Assembly: GCA_913047775.1 (NCBI GenBank)
Contig: CAJWUE010000070.1
Span: 1 to 7,596 of the forward strand
Source of the DNA: GCA-002731945 sp913047775
GTDB lineage: Bacteria > Pseudomonadota > Alphaproteobacteria > MED-G09
Direction of reading: 5' to 3'
DNA length: 7,596 nt
The notes under the pieces were generated by a model, which saw nothing but the letters and a program-made list of their open reading frames with translations, was not told the DNA's origin and ran no database searches. Shown piece after piece: positions 1-6,548 of this stretch. Made by a program: the position numbers and the translations under genes. Within the stretch, counting starts at the first letter, position 1. Every line of letters begins with the position of its first letter.

Positions 1-1625
1 ATTCTGTTGGGATTTTCCAATTGGAGAGTAGCGGTATGCAAGATGTTCTAAGAAGTATGAAGCCTGATTGTTTTGAGGACATTATTGCACTTGTAGCTCT
101 TTATCGTCCTGGGCCTATGGATAATATTCCCAAGTTTATAGCATGCAAGAAAGGTGAAGAGGCTCCTGATTATATGGATCCAAGTTTGGAGCCAATTTTA
201 AAAGAAACATATGGTGTAATAATATATCAGGAACAAGTAATGCAAACCGCTCAAATCTTATCAAATTATTCGCTTGGTGAAGCGGATATCTTAAGGAGAG
301 CTATGGGTAAAAAAATAAAAGCCGAAATGGATGATCAAAAAGAAAGATTTATTAATGGAGCAATCAAGAATGGAATAGAAAAATCTAAGGCGTCATATAT
401 TTTTGATCAGGTCTCAGTATTTGCAGGCTACGGATTTAATAAGTCTCATGCAGCTGCTTACGCTTTAATCGCATATCAAACAGCTTATTTAAAAGCTTAT
501 TATCCAGAGCATTTTTTAACTGCTTCTATGACTTTAGATAAAGAGAATACTGATAAGCTTAGCATATTTGTTAATGATGCTAAAAGTTTGGGTATTAAGA
601 TATTACCACCAGATGTAAACACATCCAAGATGGAGTTTGATGTTGAGGGTAAAAATATAAGATACGGACTGGGAGCAATTAAAAATACCAGTCAGATTGA
701 TATGGTAAGGATTAACGAAGAATCGATAAAAAATGGCCATTATAAAAATCTTTATGACTTTGCTCAACGTTTAGACTCAACAATCTTATCAAAAAAAAAT
801 CTTGAATATTTATCTTATGCAGGAGCATTTGATAGTTTAGAAGATAATAGAAACAAGGTTTTTAATTCTATAAAAGTCCTATCTAATATTTCCAACGCCT
901 CTGAAGAAATAAAGAAGAATAGTCAAGAAAATCTATTTGAAAAAGAATTCAAAACTTTTGATCATATTCCTCTTCCCAACTTAACTCCTTGGACAAATTC
1001 AGAGATATTAACAAAAGAATTTTCAGCAATAGGTTTTTATTTATCAGGTCACCCATTAGAAGAATATTCAGGCTTAATAAAAAGAAAAAAAGTAACTCCC
1101 TATAAAGAAATTATTAATGGATCTGATCATGTTTATAAAATTGTGGGAACAATTTCTTACGTTAAAGAAAGAAAATCTCAAAAAGGAAAAAATTTTGCGT
1201 TTGTTGGCCTAACAGATCCTAACAATCAATTTGAAATTACCGTTTTTTCAGAATTACTATTTAAAGTAAGGGATATTTTAGTCCCAGGAAATTCAATACT
1301 AGTGGAAATAGAAACACAAAGAAATTCAGATAATTTCAGATTATTGGCAAGTAAACTTTCCTTGCTTAACGAAACCCTTAAAAGTATAGATTCAGAAGAA
1401 AAATATGCATACTTGAGAGTTTATATTAATAAATCTGATGCGATTGTTTCTATTAAAGAAAATCTAATTCAAAAAGGTGACACAGAAATTTCAATATGTT
1501 TATTTCTTGACAATGATAACAATTTTGAAACCGAGCTTAGCTTAGGCAAGAATTTCTTGATAAATTCTTCAATAATTGAGTCAATTAAGAATATTGATGG
1601 TGTATCAAAAATAGAAGAAATATAA
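1..1625 (+). CDS. dnaE: DNA polymerase III subunit alpha, C-terminal part (5' truncated by window)
   Basis: Catalytic subunit of the replicative DNA polymerase, acting in the replisome. The frame is open to the window edge (first whole codon at 3, reading SVGIFQLESSGM), so the TTG at 21 is an internal Leu and not a start. The N-terminal PHP domain and first two catalytic aspartates lie outside the window. Visible in order: the FQLES block; PDCFEDIIALVALYRPGP, whose Asp at 78-80 matches the third catalytic aspartate of the family (E. coli D555); MDNIP, typical of alphaproteobacteria; LRRAMGKK near 291-314; GYGFNKSHAAAYALIAYQ near 426-480; a QENLF motif at 924-938 that fits the internal beta-clamp-binding consensus (QxxLF); an OB-fold region near 1134-1370; and the C-terminal domain ending IDGVSKIEEI. 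About 540 residues are present of a usual 1,150 or so. No intrinsic terminator follows. Confidence 0.97.
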   Translation, partial: SVGIFQLESSGMQDVLRSMKPDCFEDIIALVALYRPGPMDNIPKFIACKKGEEAPDYMDPSLEPILKETYGVIIYQEQVMQTAQILSNYSLGEADILRRAMGKKIKAEMDDQKERFINGAIKNGIEKSKASYIFDQVSVFAGYGFNKSHAAAYALIAYQTAYLKAYYPEHFLTASMTLDKENTDKLSIFVNDAKSLGIKILPPDVNTSKMEFDVEGKNIRYGLGAIKNTSQIDMVRINEESIKNGHYKNLYDFAQRLDSTILSKKNLEYLSYAGAFDSLEDNRNKVFNSIKVLSNISNASEEIKKNSQENLFEKEFKTFDHIPLPNLTPWTNSEILTKEFSAIGFYLSGHPLEEYSGLIKRKKVTPYKEIINGSDHVYKIVGTISYVKERKSQKGKNFAFVGLTDPNNQFEITVFSELLFKVRDILVPGNSILVEIETQRNSDNFRLLASKLSLLNETLKSIDSEEKYAYLRVYINKSDAIVSIKENLIQKGDTEISICLFLDNDNNFETELSLGKNFLINSSIIESIKNIDGVSKIEEI

Positions 1626-1634
1626 CAATTTTTA

Positions 1635-1663
1635 TTGAAGTTTTTATTTATTACCCTTATACC
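1635..1663 (+). promoter_or_regulatory. Candidate sigma-70-type promoter for rpsB
   Basis: TTGAAG at 1635-1640 (4 of 6 matches to TTGACA) and TATACC at 1658-1663 (4 of 6 to TATAAT) are separated by 17 nt. Transcription would begin near 1669-1672, just ahead of the first strand of the leader helix at 1678. It lies directly after the dnaE stop in an otherwise AT-rich gap, so AT richness alone could create part of the match. The position relative to the structured leader is the best argument for it. Inference, not proven. Confidence 0.45.
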
Positions 1664-1677
1664 ATTTTCATCACACA

Positions 1678-1741
1678 CACGAACATGGCTTTTCCAGGTA
1701 GTCCGGTGCCCTTAGGTAAAGTTCGTGGAGGTAGAACCGGA
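1678..1741 (+). promoter_or_regulatory. rpsB 5' leader: H-type pseudoknot, candidate S2 autoregulatory RNA
   Basis: Two perfect helices interlock. Helix 1 pairs CACGAAC (1678-1684) with GTTCGTG (1721-1727), 7 bp. Helix 2 pairs TCCGGT (1702-1707), inside the helix 1 loop, with ACCGGA (1736-1741), downstream of helix 1, 6 bp. A small TGG/CCA hairpin (1686-1688 with 1694-1696) can form in the first loop. The second helix ends 3 nt before the rpsB Shine-Dalgarno GGAGG (1745-1749), so folding or protein binding could control ribosome access. Structured leaders through which S2 represses its own operon are known in enteric bacteria, and candidate structured RNAs before rpsB in alphaproteobacteria have, as far as I recall, been proposed. 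The pairing is seen directly; the regulatory role is inferred. Confidence 0.6.
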
Positions 1742-1744
1742 GAT

Positions 1745-1749
1745 GGAGG
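1745..1749 (+). promoter_or_regulatory. Shine-Dalgarno deciding the rpsB TTG start
   Basis: GGAGG lies 5 nt upstream of TTG at 1755, the strongest ribosome-binding match in the window. A second GGAGG at 1727-1731 overlaps the end of helix 1 of the leader; it sits 11 nt before an in-frame ATG at 1743, a less favourable distance. The site supports TTG 1755 over the upstream GTG (1725) and ATG (1743). Confidence 0.65.
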
Positions 1750-1754
1750 ATGAA

Positions 1755-2693
1755 TTGGCATTACCAGAATATTCTATAGAAGAATTTCTTGAAGTTGGAG
1801 CGCATTTTGGACATCAAACGCATAGATGGAATCCAAAAATGGAACAGTTTATTTTTGGAGAACGCAATAACATTCATATTTTAGACCTGTCGCAAACTAT
1901 TCCTATGATGCATAATGCACTTTTAGCAGTTAGGGAGGTAATAAAGTCTGGAGGAAGAGTACTTTTTGTAGGAACAAAAAGACAAGCCTCAGAGGTTATT
2001 TCGGAGACAGCCTCTTCCTGTGCGCAATATTATGTAAACCATAGGTGGTTGGGGGGCACTCTAACTAATTGGAAGACTATCTCAAATACTATATCCAGGC
2101 TGAAATCAATTCAAGAAACCTTAGATAATATTGATTTAGCTGGTTTAACTAAAAAAGAATTACTCAAACTTACAAGAGAAAGAGATAAATTAGAAAGATC
2201 CATAGGCGGTATCAAGGATATGGGGGGACTACCTGATTTAATATTCGTTATTGATACAGTTAAAGAGGATATAGCGATTAAAGAGGCTATTAAACTAAAG
2301 ATACCAATTGCAGCTATAATTGATTCAAATAGTAATCCAGAAGGAATAGATTATCCAGTTCCAGGGAATGATGATTCAGCAAAATGTATAAAACTTTATT
2401 GTGATTTAGTTGCTCGTGCGGCAATTGATGGTCTTTCTATCCAATCTGAAGAAAAGGTAAGTTCTAAAGAAGATGAAACAACAAATGTAAAAGTGAAAGA
2501 AAAACAGGATACTGAAGCACAAAAAGATAATGAAGAAATAAAAGTGGAGAAATCAAAAGACATCTCCAAGGATGGTCCTGGAGAAACAGAATTAGAAAAG
2601 AGCTCAAGAAACATATCCAAAAAAACTCTGACCCAAAAAAAAACCAATACCAAGGTCAAAAAAAATCCTAAAGAGAAAAACACAGAAAGTTAA
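1755..2693 (+). CDS. rpsB: 30S ribosomal protein S2, with long charged C-terminal tail
   Basis: Structural protein of the small ribosomal subunit. Starting at TTG 1755 gives 312 residues beginning (M)ALPEYS, which matches the MALPxFS start usual for alphaproteobacterial S2; in-frame GTG 1725 would overlap the leader helix. Family blocks, numbered from TTG: HFGHQTHRWNPKM (17-29), FVGTKRQA (71-78), NHRWLGGTLTNW (95-106), PDLIFVIDT (160-168) and SNPEGIDYPVPGNDD (193-207). The globular domain ends near 231. The last 80 or so residues are a Lys/Glu/Ser/Thr-rich, low-complexity tail, probably disordered, that E. coli S2 (about 241 aa) lacks; tails of varying length occur in alphaproteobacteria. It contains an A9 run at 2635-2643. 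The gene heads the rpsB-tsf pair, with 15 nt to tsf, and is probably controlled by the leader pseudoknot. Confidence 0.96.
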   Translation: MALPEYSIEEFLEVGAHFGHQTHRWNPKMEQFIFGERNNIHILDLSQTIPMMHNALLAVREVIKSGGRVLFVGTKRQASEVISETASSCAQYYVNHRWLGGTLTNWKTISNTISRLKSIQETLDNIDLAGLTKKELLKLTRERDKLERSIGGIKDMGGLPDLIFVIDTVKEDIAIKEAIKLKIPIAAIIDSNSNPEGIDYPVPGNDDSAKCIKLYCDLVARAAIDGLSIQSEEKVSSKEDETTNVKVKEKQDTEAQKDNEEIKVEKSKDISKDGPGETELEKSSRNISKKTLTQKKTNTKVKKNPKEKNTES

Positions 2694-2708
2694 AATGGAG
2701 ATTTAAAT

Positions 2709-3617
2709 ATGTCCGAAATTACGGCCAACTTAGTGAAACAACTGAGAGAAAAAACTGGTGTAGGGATGATGGATTGTAAGACCGCTCTAAAAGAAAACAA
2801 TGGAGACATAGAGGCATCTATTGATTGGTTAAGAACAAAAGGAATTGCAAAAGCTTCAAAAAAAGAAGGAAGAATTACCTCTGAAGGATTAATTTCTCTT
2901 ATTCTTGACGAGGAATTTGCTGCAATAGTTGAAATTAATTCAGAGACAGATTTTGTTGCTAGAAACGAAGATTTTCAAAGGATCGTGAAAACACTCACAA
3001 AAATATCTCTTCTCAGTGAAGATTTAGAAGACATGAAATCAAAAAAGATTAAGGGCAAGGAATTAAGTGTTGAAGATTTTATTACGGAAGCAATAGCATC
3101 CATAGGAGAAAAAATTAACCTAAGAAGAATGAAAAAAATTAAAAATGAAAAAGGATTGATAGTTTCTTACGTTCACAATCAAGTTTGTGAAGGTATGGGC
3201 AAGATAGGTGTTTTAGTTAGTTTAGAGTCTGATTCTGATAGAGAAAAATTAAAAGATTTAGGAAAAAAAATAGCTATGCATGTTGCCGCAACTAATCCTA
3301 TCTCCATTGATATAAATGAAATTCCAGAAGAAACTCTGGAAAGAGAAAAGAAAGTGTTATCAGAAGAGGCTAGATCCAGTGGAAAATCAGAAGATATAGT
3401 TGAAAAGATGACAGAGGGAAGATTAAGAAAATTTTATGAAGAAAATGTTTTATTGAAACAAACCTTTGTTATTGATGGTGAAAGTAAGATTGAATCTGTT
3501 CTGAATTCACTAGATTCTTCAGTGATAATAAAAGAATTTGTAAGGATGGAGCTAGGAGAGGGCCTAGTAAAAAGTGAAGAAGGTTTTTCCGAAGAAGTTA
3601 GTTCCTTGTTGTCTTAA
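2709..3617 (+). CDS. tsf: Elongation factor Ts
   Basis: Guanine-nucleotide exchange factor that releases GDP from EF-Tu in the cytoplasm during translation elongation. The 302-residue protein (E. coli 283) starts at ATG 2709 with GGAG at 2697-2700, 8 nt upstream. The N-terminal UBA-like domain carries LREKTGVGMMDCKTAL (residues 12-27). The core has the signature TDFVARN (80-86), whose Asp81-Phe82 correspond to the EF-Tu-contacting pair of E. coli (D80-F81). A second-subdomain block MHVAATNP follows near 190, and the C terminus ends with the VRMELGEGL module typical of EF-Ts. It lies 15 nt after rpsB, the classic S2/EF-Ts pair, so it shares that transcript and probably any leader-mediated control. 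Confidence 0.97.
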   Translation: MSEITANLVKQLREKTGVGMMDCKTALKENNGDIEASIDWLRTKGIAKASKKEGRITSEGLISLILDEEFAAIVEINSETDFVARNEDFQRIVKTLTKISLLSEDLEDMKSKKIKGKELSVEDFITEAIASIGEKINLRRMKKIKNEKGLIVSYVHNQVCEGMGKIGVLVSLESDSDREKLKDLGKKIAMHVAATNPISIDINEIPEETLEREKKVLSEEARSSGKSEDIVEKMTEGRLRKFYEENVLLKQTFVIDGESKIESVLNSLDSSVIIKEFVRMELGEGLVKSEEGFSEEVSSLLS

Positions 3618-3693
3618 GATTATTATTAATTAGGAATATATTGTTTAATTTTGTATTATCTTACGAAGAGTTTTTTATGGAATTGAGGAAATA

Positions 3694-4410
3694 ATGACAA
3701 AAGATCGCTACAAGCGAATTCTTTTAAAGATTTCTGGTGAGTCTCTTATGGGGGAAAATCTATTCGGAATAGATGTAGGGACTGTAGATAGAGTAGCTAG
3801 AGAAGTCTCTCAAGTATTTAATTTAGGGGTTCAGGTCTGCCTTGTTATTGGAGCAGGTAATATCTTTAGAGGTCTTTCTGCTGCTGCCGAAGGCATGGAT
3901 AGAGCAAGCGCAGATTATATGGGTATGCTTGGAACAGTAATGAACTCTTTAGCAATGCAAAATTCTTTAGAAAGAATTGATGTAGAAAGTCGAGTTCAAT
4001 CTGCAATAACTATGACTGAGATTTGTGAGTCCTACTCTAGACGAAGAGCAATTAGGCATATGGAAAAAAATAGAGTTGTAATTTTTGCAGCTGGAACGGG
4101 AAATCCTTATTTTACCACTGATACTGCAGCAGCTTTACGTGCAAGCGAAATGTCTTGTGATGCAATTTTCAAAGGAACTCTCGTAAATGGCATTTATGAT
4201 AAAGATCCAAAAAAATATGATGATGCTATAAAATTTGACAAAATTTCTTTTCATGAGGTTTTAACTAGAAATTTAAGAGTGATAGATTCCGCTGCAGTTT
4301 CATTAGCTAGAGAAAATGATATTCCTATAGTGGTTTTTTCAATTAATGAAGAAAATTCATTTGTGGATATAATGGAAGGGAAAGGAAATAGTTCAATAGT
4401 AACAAGTTAA
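3694..4410 (+). CDS. pyrH: UMP kinase (bacterial uridylate kinase)
   Basis: Cytoplasmic enzyme of the amino-acid-kinase fold that phosphorylates UMP to UDP with ATP, feeding pyrimidine nucleotide synthesis; homologues are regulated by UTP and GTP. The 238 residues match the usual length (E. coli 241). Motifs: LLKISGES (10-17, phosphate-binding Lys12), GAGNIFRG (53-60), RASADYMGML (70-79), GTGNPYFTTDTAAALRA (134-150, UMP and phosphate contacts) and VNGIYDKDPK (164-173). ATG 3694 has GAGG at 3685-3688, 5 nt upstream. The 76-nt gap from tsf is AT-rich and could hold a weak secondary promoter, but none is convincing. frr follows after 10 nt, as in most bacteria. Confidence 0.97.
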   Translation: MTKDRYKRILLKISGESLMGENLFGIDVGTVDRVAREVSQVFNLGVQVCLVIGAGNIFRGLSAAAEGMDRASADYMGMLGTVMNSLAMQNSLERIDVESRVQSAITMTEICESYSRRRAIRHMEKNRVVIFAAGTGNPYFTTDTAAALRASEMSCDAIFKGTLVNGIYDKDPKKYDDAIKFDKISFHEVLTRNLRVIDSAAVSLARENDIPIVVFSINEENSFVDIMEGKGNSSIVTS

Positions 4411-4420
4411 AGGCTTTAAA

Positions 4421-4978
4421 ATGAATGAATTAGACAGAGAAGATTTAAGAAGGAGAATGGATGGTTCTATGAATTCATTAAATAATGAATTTTCTGGGCT
4501 TAGAACGGGTAGAGCTTCAGCGAGTATGATAGATGGAATCTTAGTAAATGCTTATGGTCAAAAAATGCCAATTGATCAATTAGGTAGTATTTCAATACCT
4601 GAATCAAGAACTATATCCATTCAAGTTTGGGATAAGGGGTTAGTTATCGCAGTGGAGAAATCTATTCATGAGGCAGAATTGGGATTGAACCCTCAAGTAG
4701 ATGGTGAGCTTATAAGGATACCCATACCTCAATTAAATGAAGAGAGAAGGACCGAGCTATCTAAGATCGCCGGAAAATATGCTGAACAATGCAAGGTCGC
4801 TATAAGAAATATCCGAAGAGATGGAATGGACTCAATAAAAAAAATGGTAAAGGAAAATAATCTAGGCAAAGATGAAGCGACAGATTTTTCTGAAGAGGTT
4901 CAAGAAATTACAGACGAGTATATAAAAAAAGTGGATGGGATATTAAATACTAAAGAGAATGAAATTCAACAAGTGTAG
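4421..4978 (+). CDS. frr: Ribosome recycling factor
   Basis: Splits post-termination ribosomes together with EF-G so that subunits can be reused. The 185 residues equal the E. coli length. The three-helix-bundle and beta-domain layout is recognisable: helix 1 followed by GLRTGRAS (26-33), the small domain VNAYGQKMPIDQLGSISIPESRTISIQVWD (42-71), the LGLNPQVDGELIRIPIPQLNEERR block (88-110), and RNIRRDGMD (129-137) with the conserved arginines of helix 3. The Shine-Dalgarno is only AGG (4411-4413) 7 nt before ATG, so translation may be partly coupled to pyrH, which ends 10 nt upstream. Confidence 0.97.
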   Translation: MNELDREDLRRRMDGSMNSLNNEFSGLRTGRASASMIDGILVNAYGQKMPIDQLGSISIPESRTISIQVWDKGLVIAVEKSIHEAELGLNPQVDGELIRIPIPQLNEERRTELSKIAGKYAEQCKVAIRNIRRDGMDSIKKMVKENNLGKDEATDFSEEVQEITDEYIKKVDGILNTKENEIQQV

Positions 4979-4985
4979 ATAGTCT

Positions 4986-5732
4986 ATGTCTGATTCAATT
5001 TTAAATGAAAATAATCAAAATAAAAAACCTTCGCATGTAGCTATAATTATGGATGGAAATGGTAGATGGGCAAAAATGAGAGGGCTTCCGAGGCACGAAG
5101 GGCATAAGCAAGGGTTAAAAACTTTAAGAAAATTATTAAGAGAAGTAAATGATTATGAAATTGACTACCTCACGCTATTTAGTTTTTCTATAGATAATTG
5201 GAAAAGGCCAAAATCTGAAACTGCAAAGTTAATGGATTTATTAAGAAAATTTATTTTAAATGATTTATCAGAGTTACATAAGAATAATGTAAGGGTTAGG
5301 GTAATAGGTAGCAGAAAGAATATTCCTAAGAGTATAATAAATTTAATAGATAGCGCTGAAGCTTTGACCATTAATAATAAAGGATTATATCTTCAAATTG
5401 CATTTAATTACAGCGGAAGAGATGAAATATTGAATGCCGTTAAAAATATAGGAAAATCTATATCAGGTGGCATAATAGATCCTATAAAAATTAACCAAGA
5501 AATTTTTGAAAGTTATTTATTTACTTCTGGAGTACCTGACCCAGATCTCGTTATTCGTTCAGGGTCTGAAAGAAGAATATCTAATTTTTTGTTGTGGCAA
5601 TTATCATATGCGGAGGTCTATTTTGAAGAGTGCCTATGGCCAGACTTTGACAAGGGAAACCTTGATAATGCAATAAAAGATTTTATGGAAAGATCGAGAA
5701 GATACGGCAACGTTATTTCAGGGATTAATTAA
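4986..5732 (+). CDS. uppS: Undecaprenyl diphosphate synthase (cis-prenyltransferase)
   Basis: Adds isopentenyl units to farnesyl diphosphate in cis to make C55 undecaprenyl diphosphate, the lipid carrier for peptidoglycan and O-antigen. 248 residues; E. coli numbering is met with a constant offset of 3. Catalytic Asp23 lies in HVAIIMDGNGRWA (17-29), with R27, R36 and H40 also present. FSFSIDNWKRP (65-75) and PDPDLVIRSGSERRISNFLLWQLSYAEVYF (184-213) follow, with R191, R197, S199 and E210 conserved. Departures: Asp70 replaces the usual Glu of FSSENW, and RSGSE replaces RTGGE. The start ATG is 7 nt after frr and has no clear Shine-Dalgarno, suggesting coupling. Its TAA overlaps the cdsA ATG. It shares isoprenoid supply with dxr downstream. 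Confidence 0.95.
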   Translation: MSDSILNENNQNKKPSHVAIIMDGNGRWAKMRGLPRHEGHKQGLKTLRKLLREVNDYEIDYLTLFSFSIDNWKRPKSETAKLMDLLRKFILNDLSELHKNNVRVRVIGSRKNIPKSIINLIDSAEALTINNKGLYLQIAFNYSGRDEILNAVKNIGKSISGGIIDPIKINQEIFESYLFTSGVPDPDLVIRSGSERRISNFLLWQLSYAEVYFEECLWPDFDKGNLDNAIKDFMERSRRYGNVISGIN

Positions 5733-6544
5733 TGGTTTTATTTTCAGATCTCAAATTAAGAACAATTTCATCACTTATATTATTATTCATATCATTATCA
5801 GCCCTTATAATGGGCGGAATTTATTTTGATTTACTTATTACTTTAATTTCGATCATCTTATCTTTTGAATGGATGAGAATTATATCAAATAATTATTGGA
5901 TTATTAGAGGAATAATATCATCTTTTGGACTAATTTTTATTTTAACTAATAATGGTGCCGATTCCATCCTTCTTATTTCTGCGGTAATAACAACTATATT
6001 AATATCTTCCTTCTCTAGATTATTTAGTGTTTCAGCTTTTTTATCATCAATAGGATTTATATATATATTATCTGCAATGTCTGTTCTGAAGTGGTTAATG
6101 GGATTTGAGAAGGGTTTAATTGGAATTATTATTATATTTTTAACAGTAATAATCTCAGAAATTAGTGGTTATATTTTTGGTAATATTATTGGAGGACCAA
6201 AATTATTTAAGAAAATATCACCAAATAAAACTTTGTCTGGTTTGTTAGGATCATTTTTTCTTGGTATATTGAGCTATTATTTATTTTCTCTTTTCTATTC
6301 TTCAAACTCTAATATTTTAATTTTTTCTATCGGTTTTTGTATAGTTTTGGTTTCAATACTTGGAGATTTAATTATTTCATCGCTAAAAAGAAGATCCAAT
6401 ATGAAAGACTCAGGTTTTATATTGCCCGGACATGGTGGTCTCTTTGATAGATTGGATGGACTTTTGGCGGTTTTGATTTTTTTCCCTTTTATTTCAGCGG
6501 TTTTCGGTCATATAGGTAATCCTATCAGTATAATCTTTGGTTAA
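5732..6544 (+). CDS. cdsA: Phosphatidate cytidylyltransferase (CDP-diglyceride synthase)
   Basis: Integral inner-membrane enzyme converting phosphatidic acid and CTP into CDP-diacylglycerol, the branch-point precursor of bacterial phospholipids. 270 residues, strongly hydrophobic, with roughly seven or eight membrane segments (for example near 12-45, 57-71, 78-93, 102-118, 128-143, 170-190, 195-212 and 243-258). The family signature is complete: SSLKRRSNMKDSGFILPGHGGLFDRLD at 216-242. An upstream block, SEISGYIFG...GGPKLFKKISPNKTLSG (142-170), matches the family's DxGAYxxGR...ISPxKTxxG region but has Glu143 where Asp is usual. The start overlaps the uppS stop as TAATG, indicating translational coupling. 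dxr begins 4 nt after its stop. Confidence 0.94.
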   Translation: MVLFSDLKLRTISSLILLFISLSALIMGGIYFDLLITLISIILSFEWMRIISNNYWIIRGIISSFGLIFILTNNGADSILLISAVITTILISSFSRLFSVSAFLSSIGFIYILSAMSVLKWLMGFEKGLIGIIIIFLTVIISEISGYIFGNIIGGPKLFKKISPNKTLSGLLGSFFLGILSYYLFSLFYSSNSNILIFSIGFCIVLVSILGDLIISSLKRRSNMKDSGFILPGHGGLFDRLDGLLAVLIFFPFISAVFGHIGNPISIIFG

Positions 6545-6548
6545 AGTT

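Noticed and set aside
788..800. A9 run in dnaE (791-799) as a frameshift or sequencing error
   Set aside because: The frame stays intact and homologous on both sides, so nothing indicates an error or programmed shift.
1626..1650. CAAT-TTTT-ATTG hairpin followed by a T-rich run after the dnaE stop, possible terminator
   Set aside because: The stem is only 4 bp with one G-C pair; it is too weak for an intrinsic terminator and overlaps the candidate -35 box.
1469..1678. Minus-strand open frame opposite the dnaE 3' end
   Set aside because: Antisense shadow of a well-conserved gene; composition mirrors dnaE, with no recognisable motif or ribosome-binding site.
2396..2683. Minus-strand open frame opposite the rpsB tail, Phe/Ser/Val-rich and membrane-like
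   Set aside because: It is the complement of the Lys/Glu low-complexity tail, which automatically gives Phe/Ser runs; no independent support.
3618..3693. AT-rich tsf-pyrH gap with TATTAT at 3654-3659 as a -10 box, and TCTT/AAGA hairpin before T6 (3659-3676) as a terminator
   Set aside because: No acceptable -35 hexamer lies at the right distance, and the hairpin has 4 bp with a single G-C. In such AT-rich sequence both are expected by chance.
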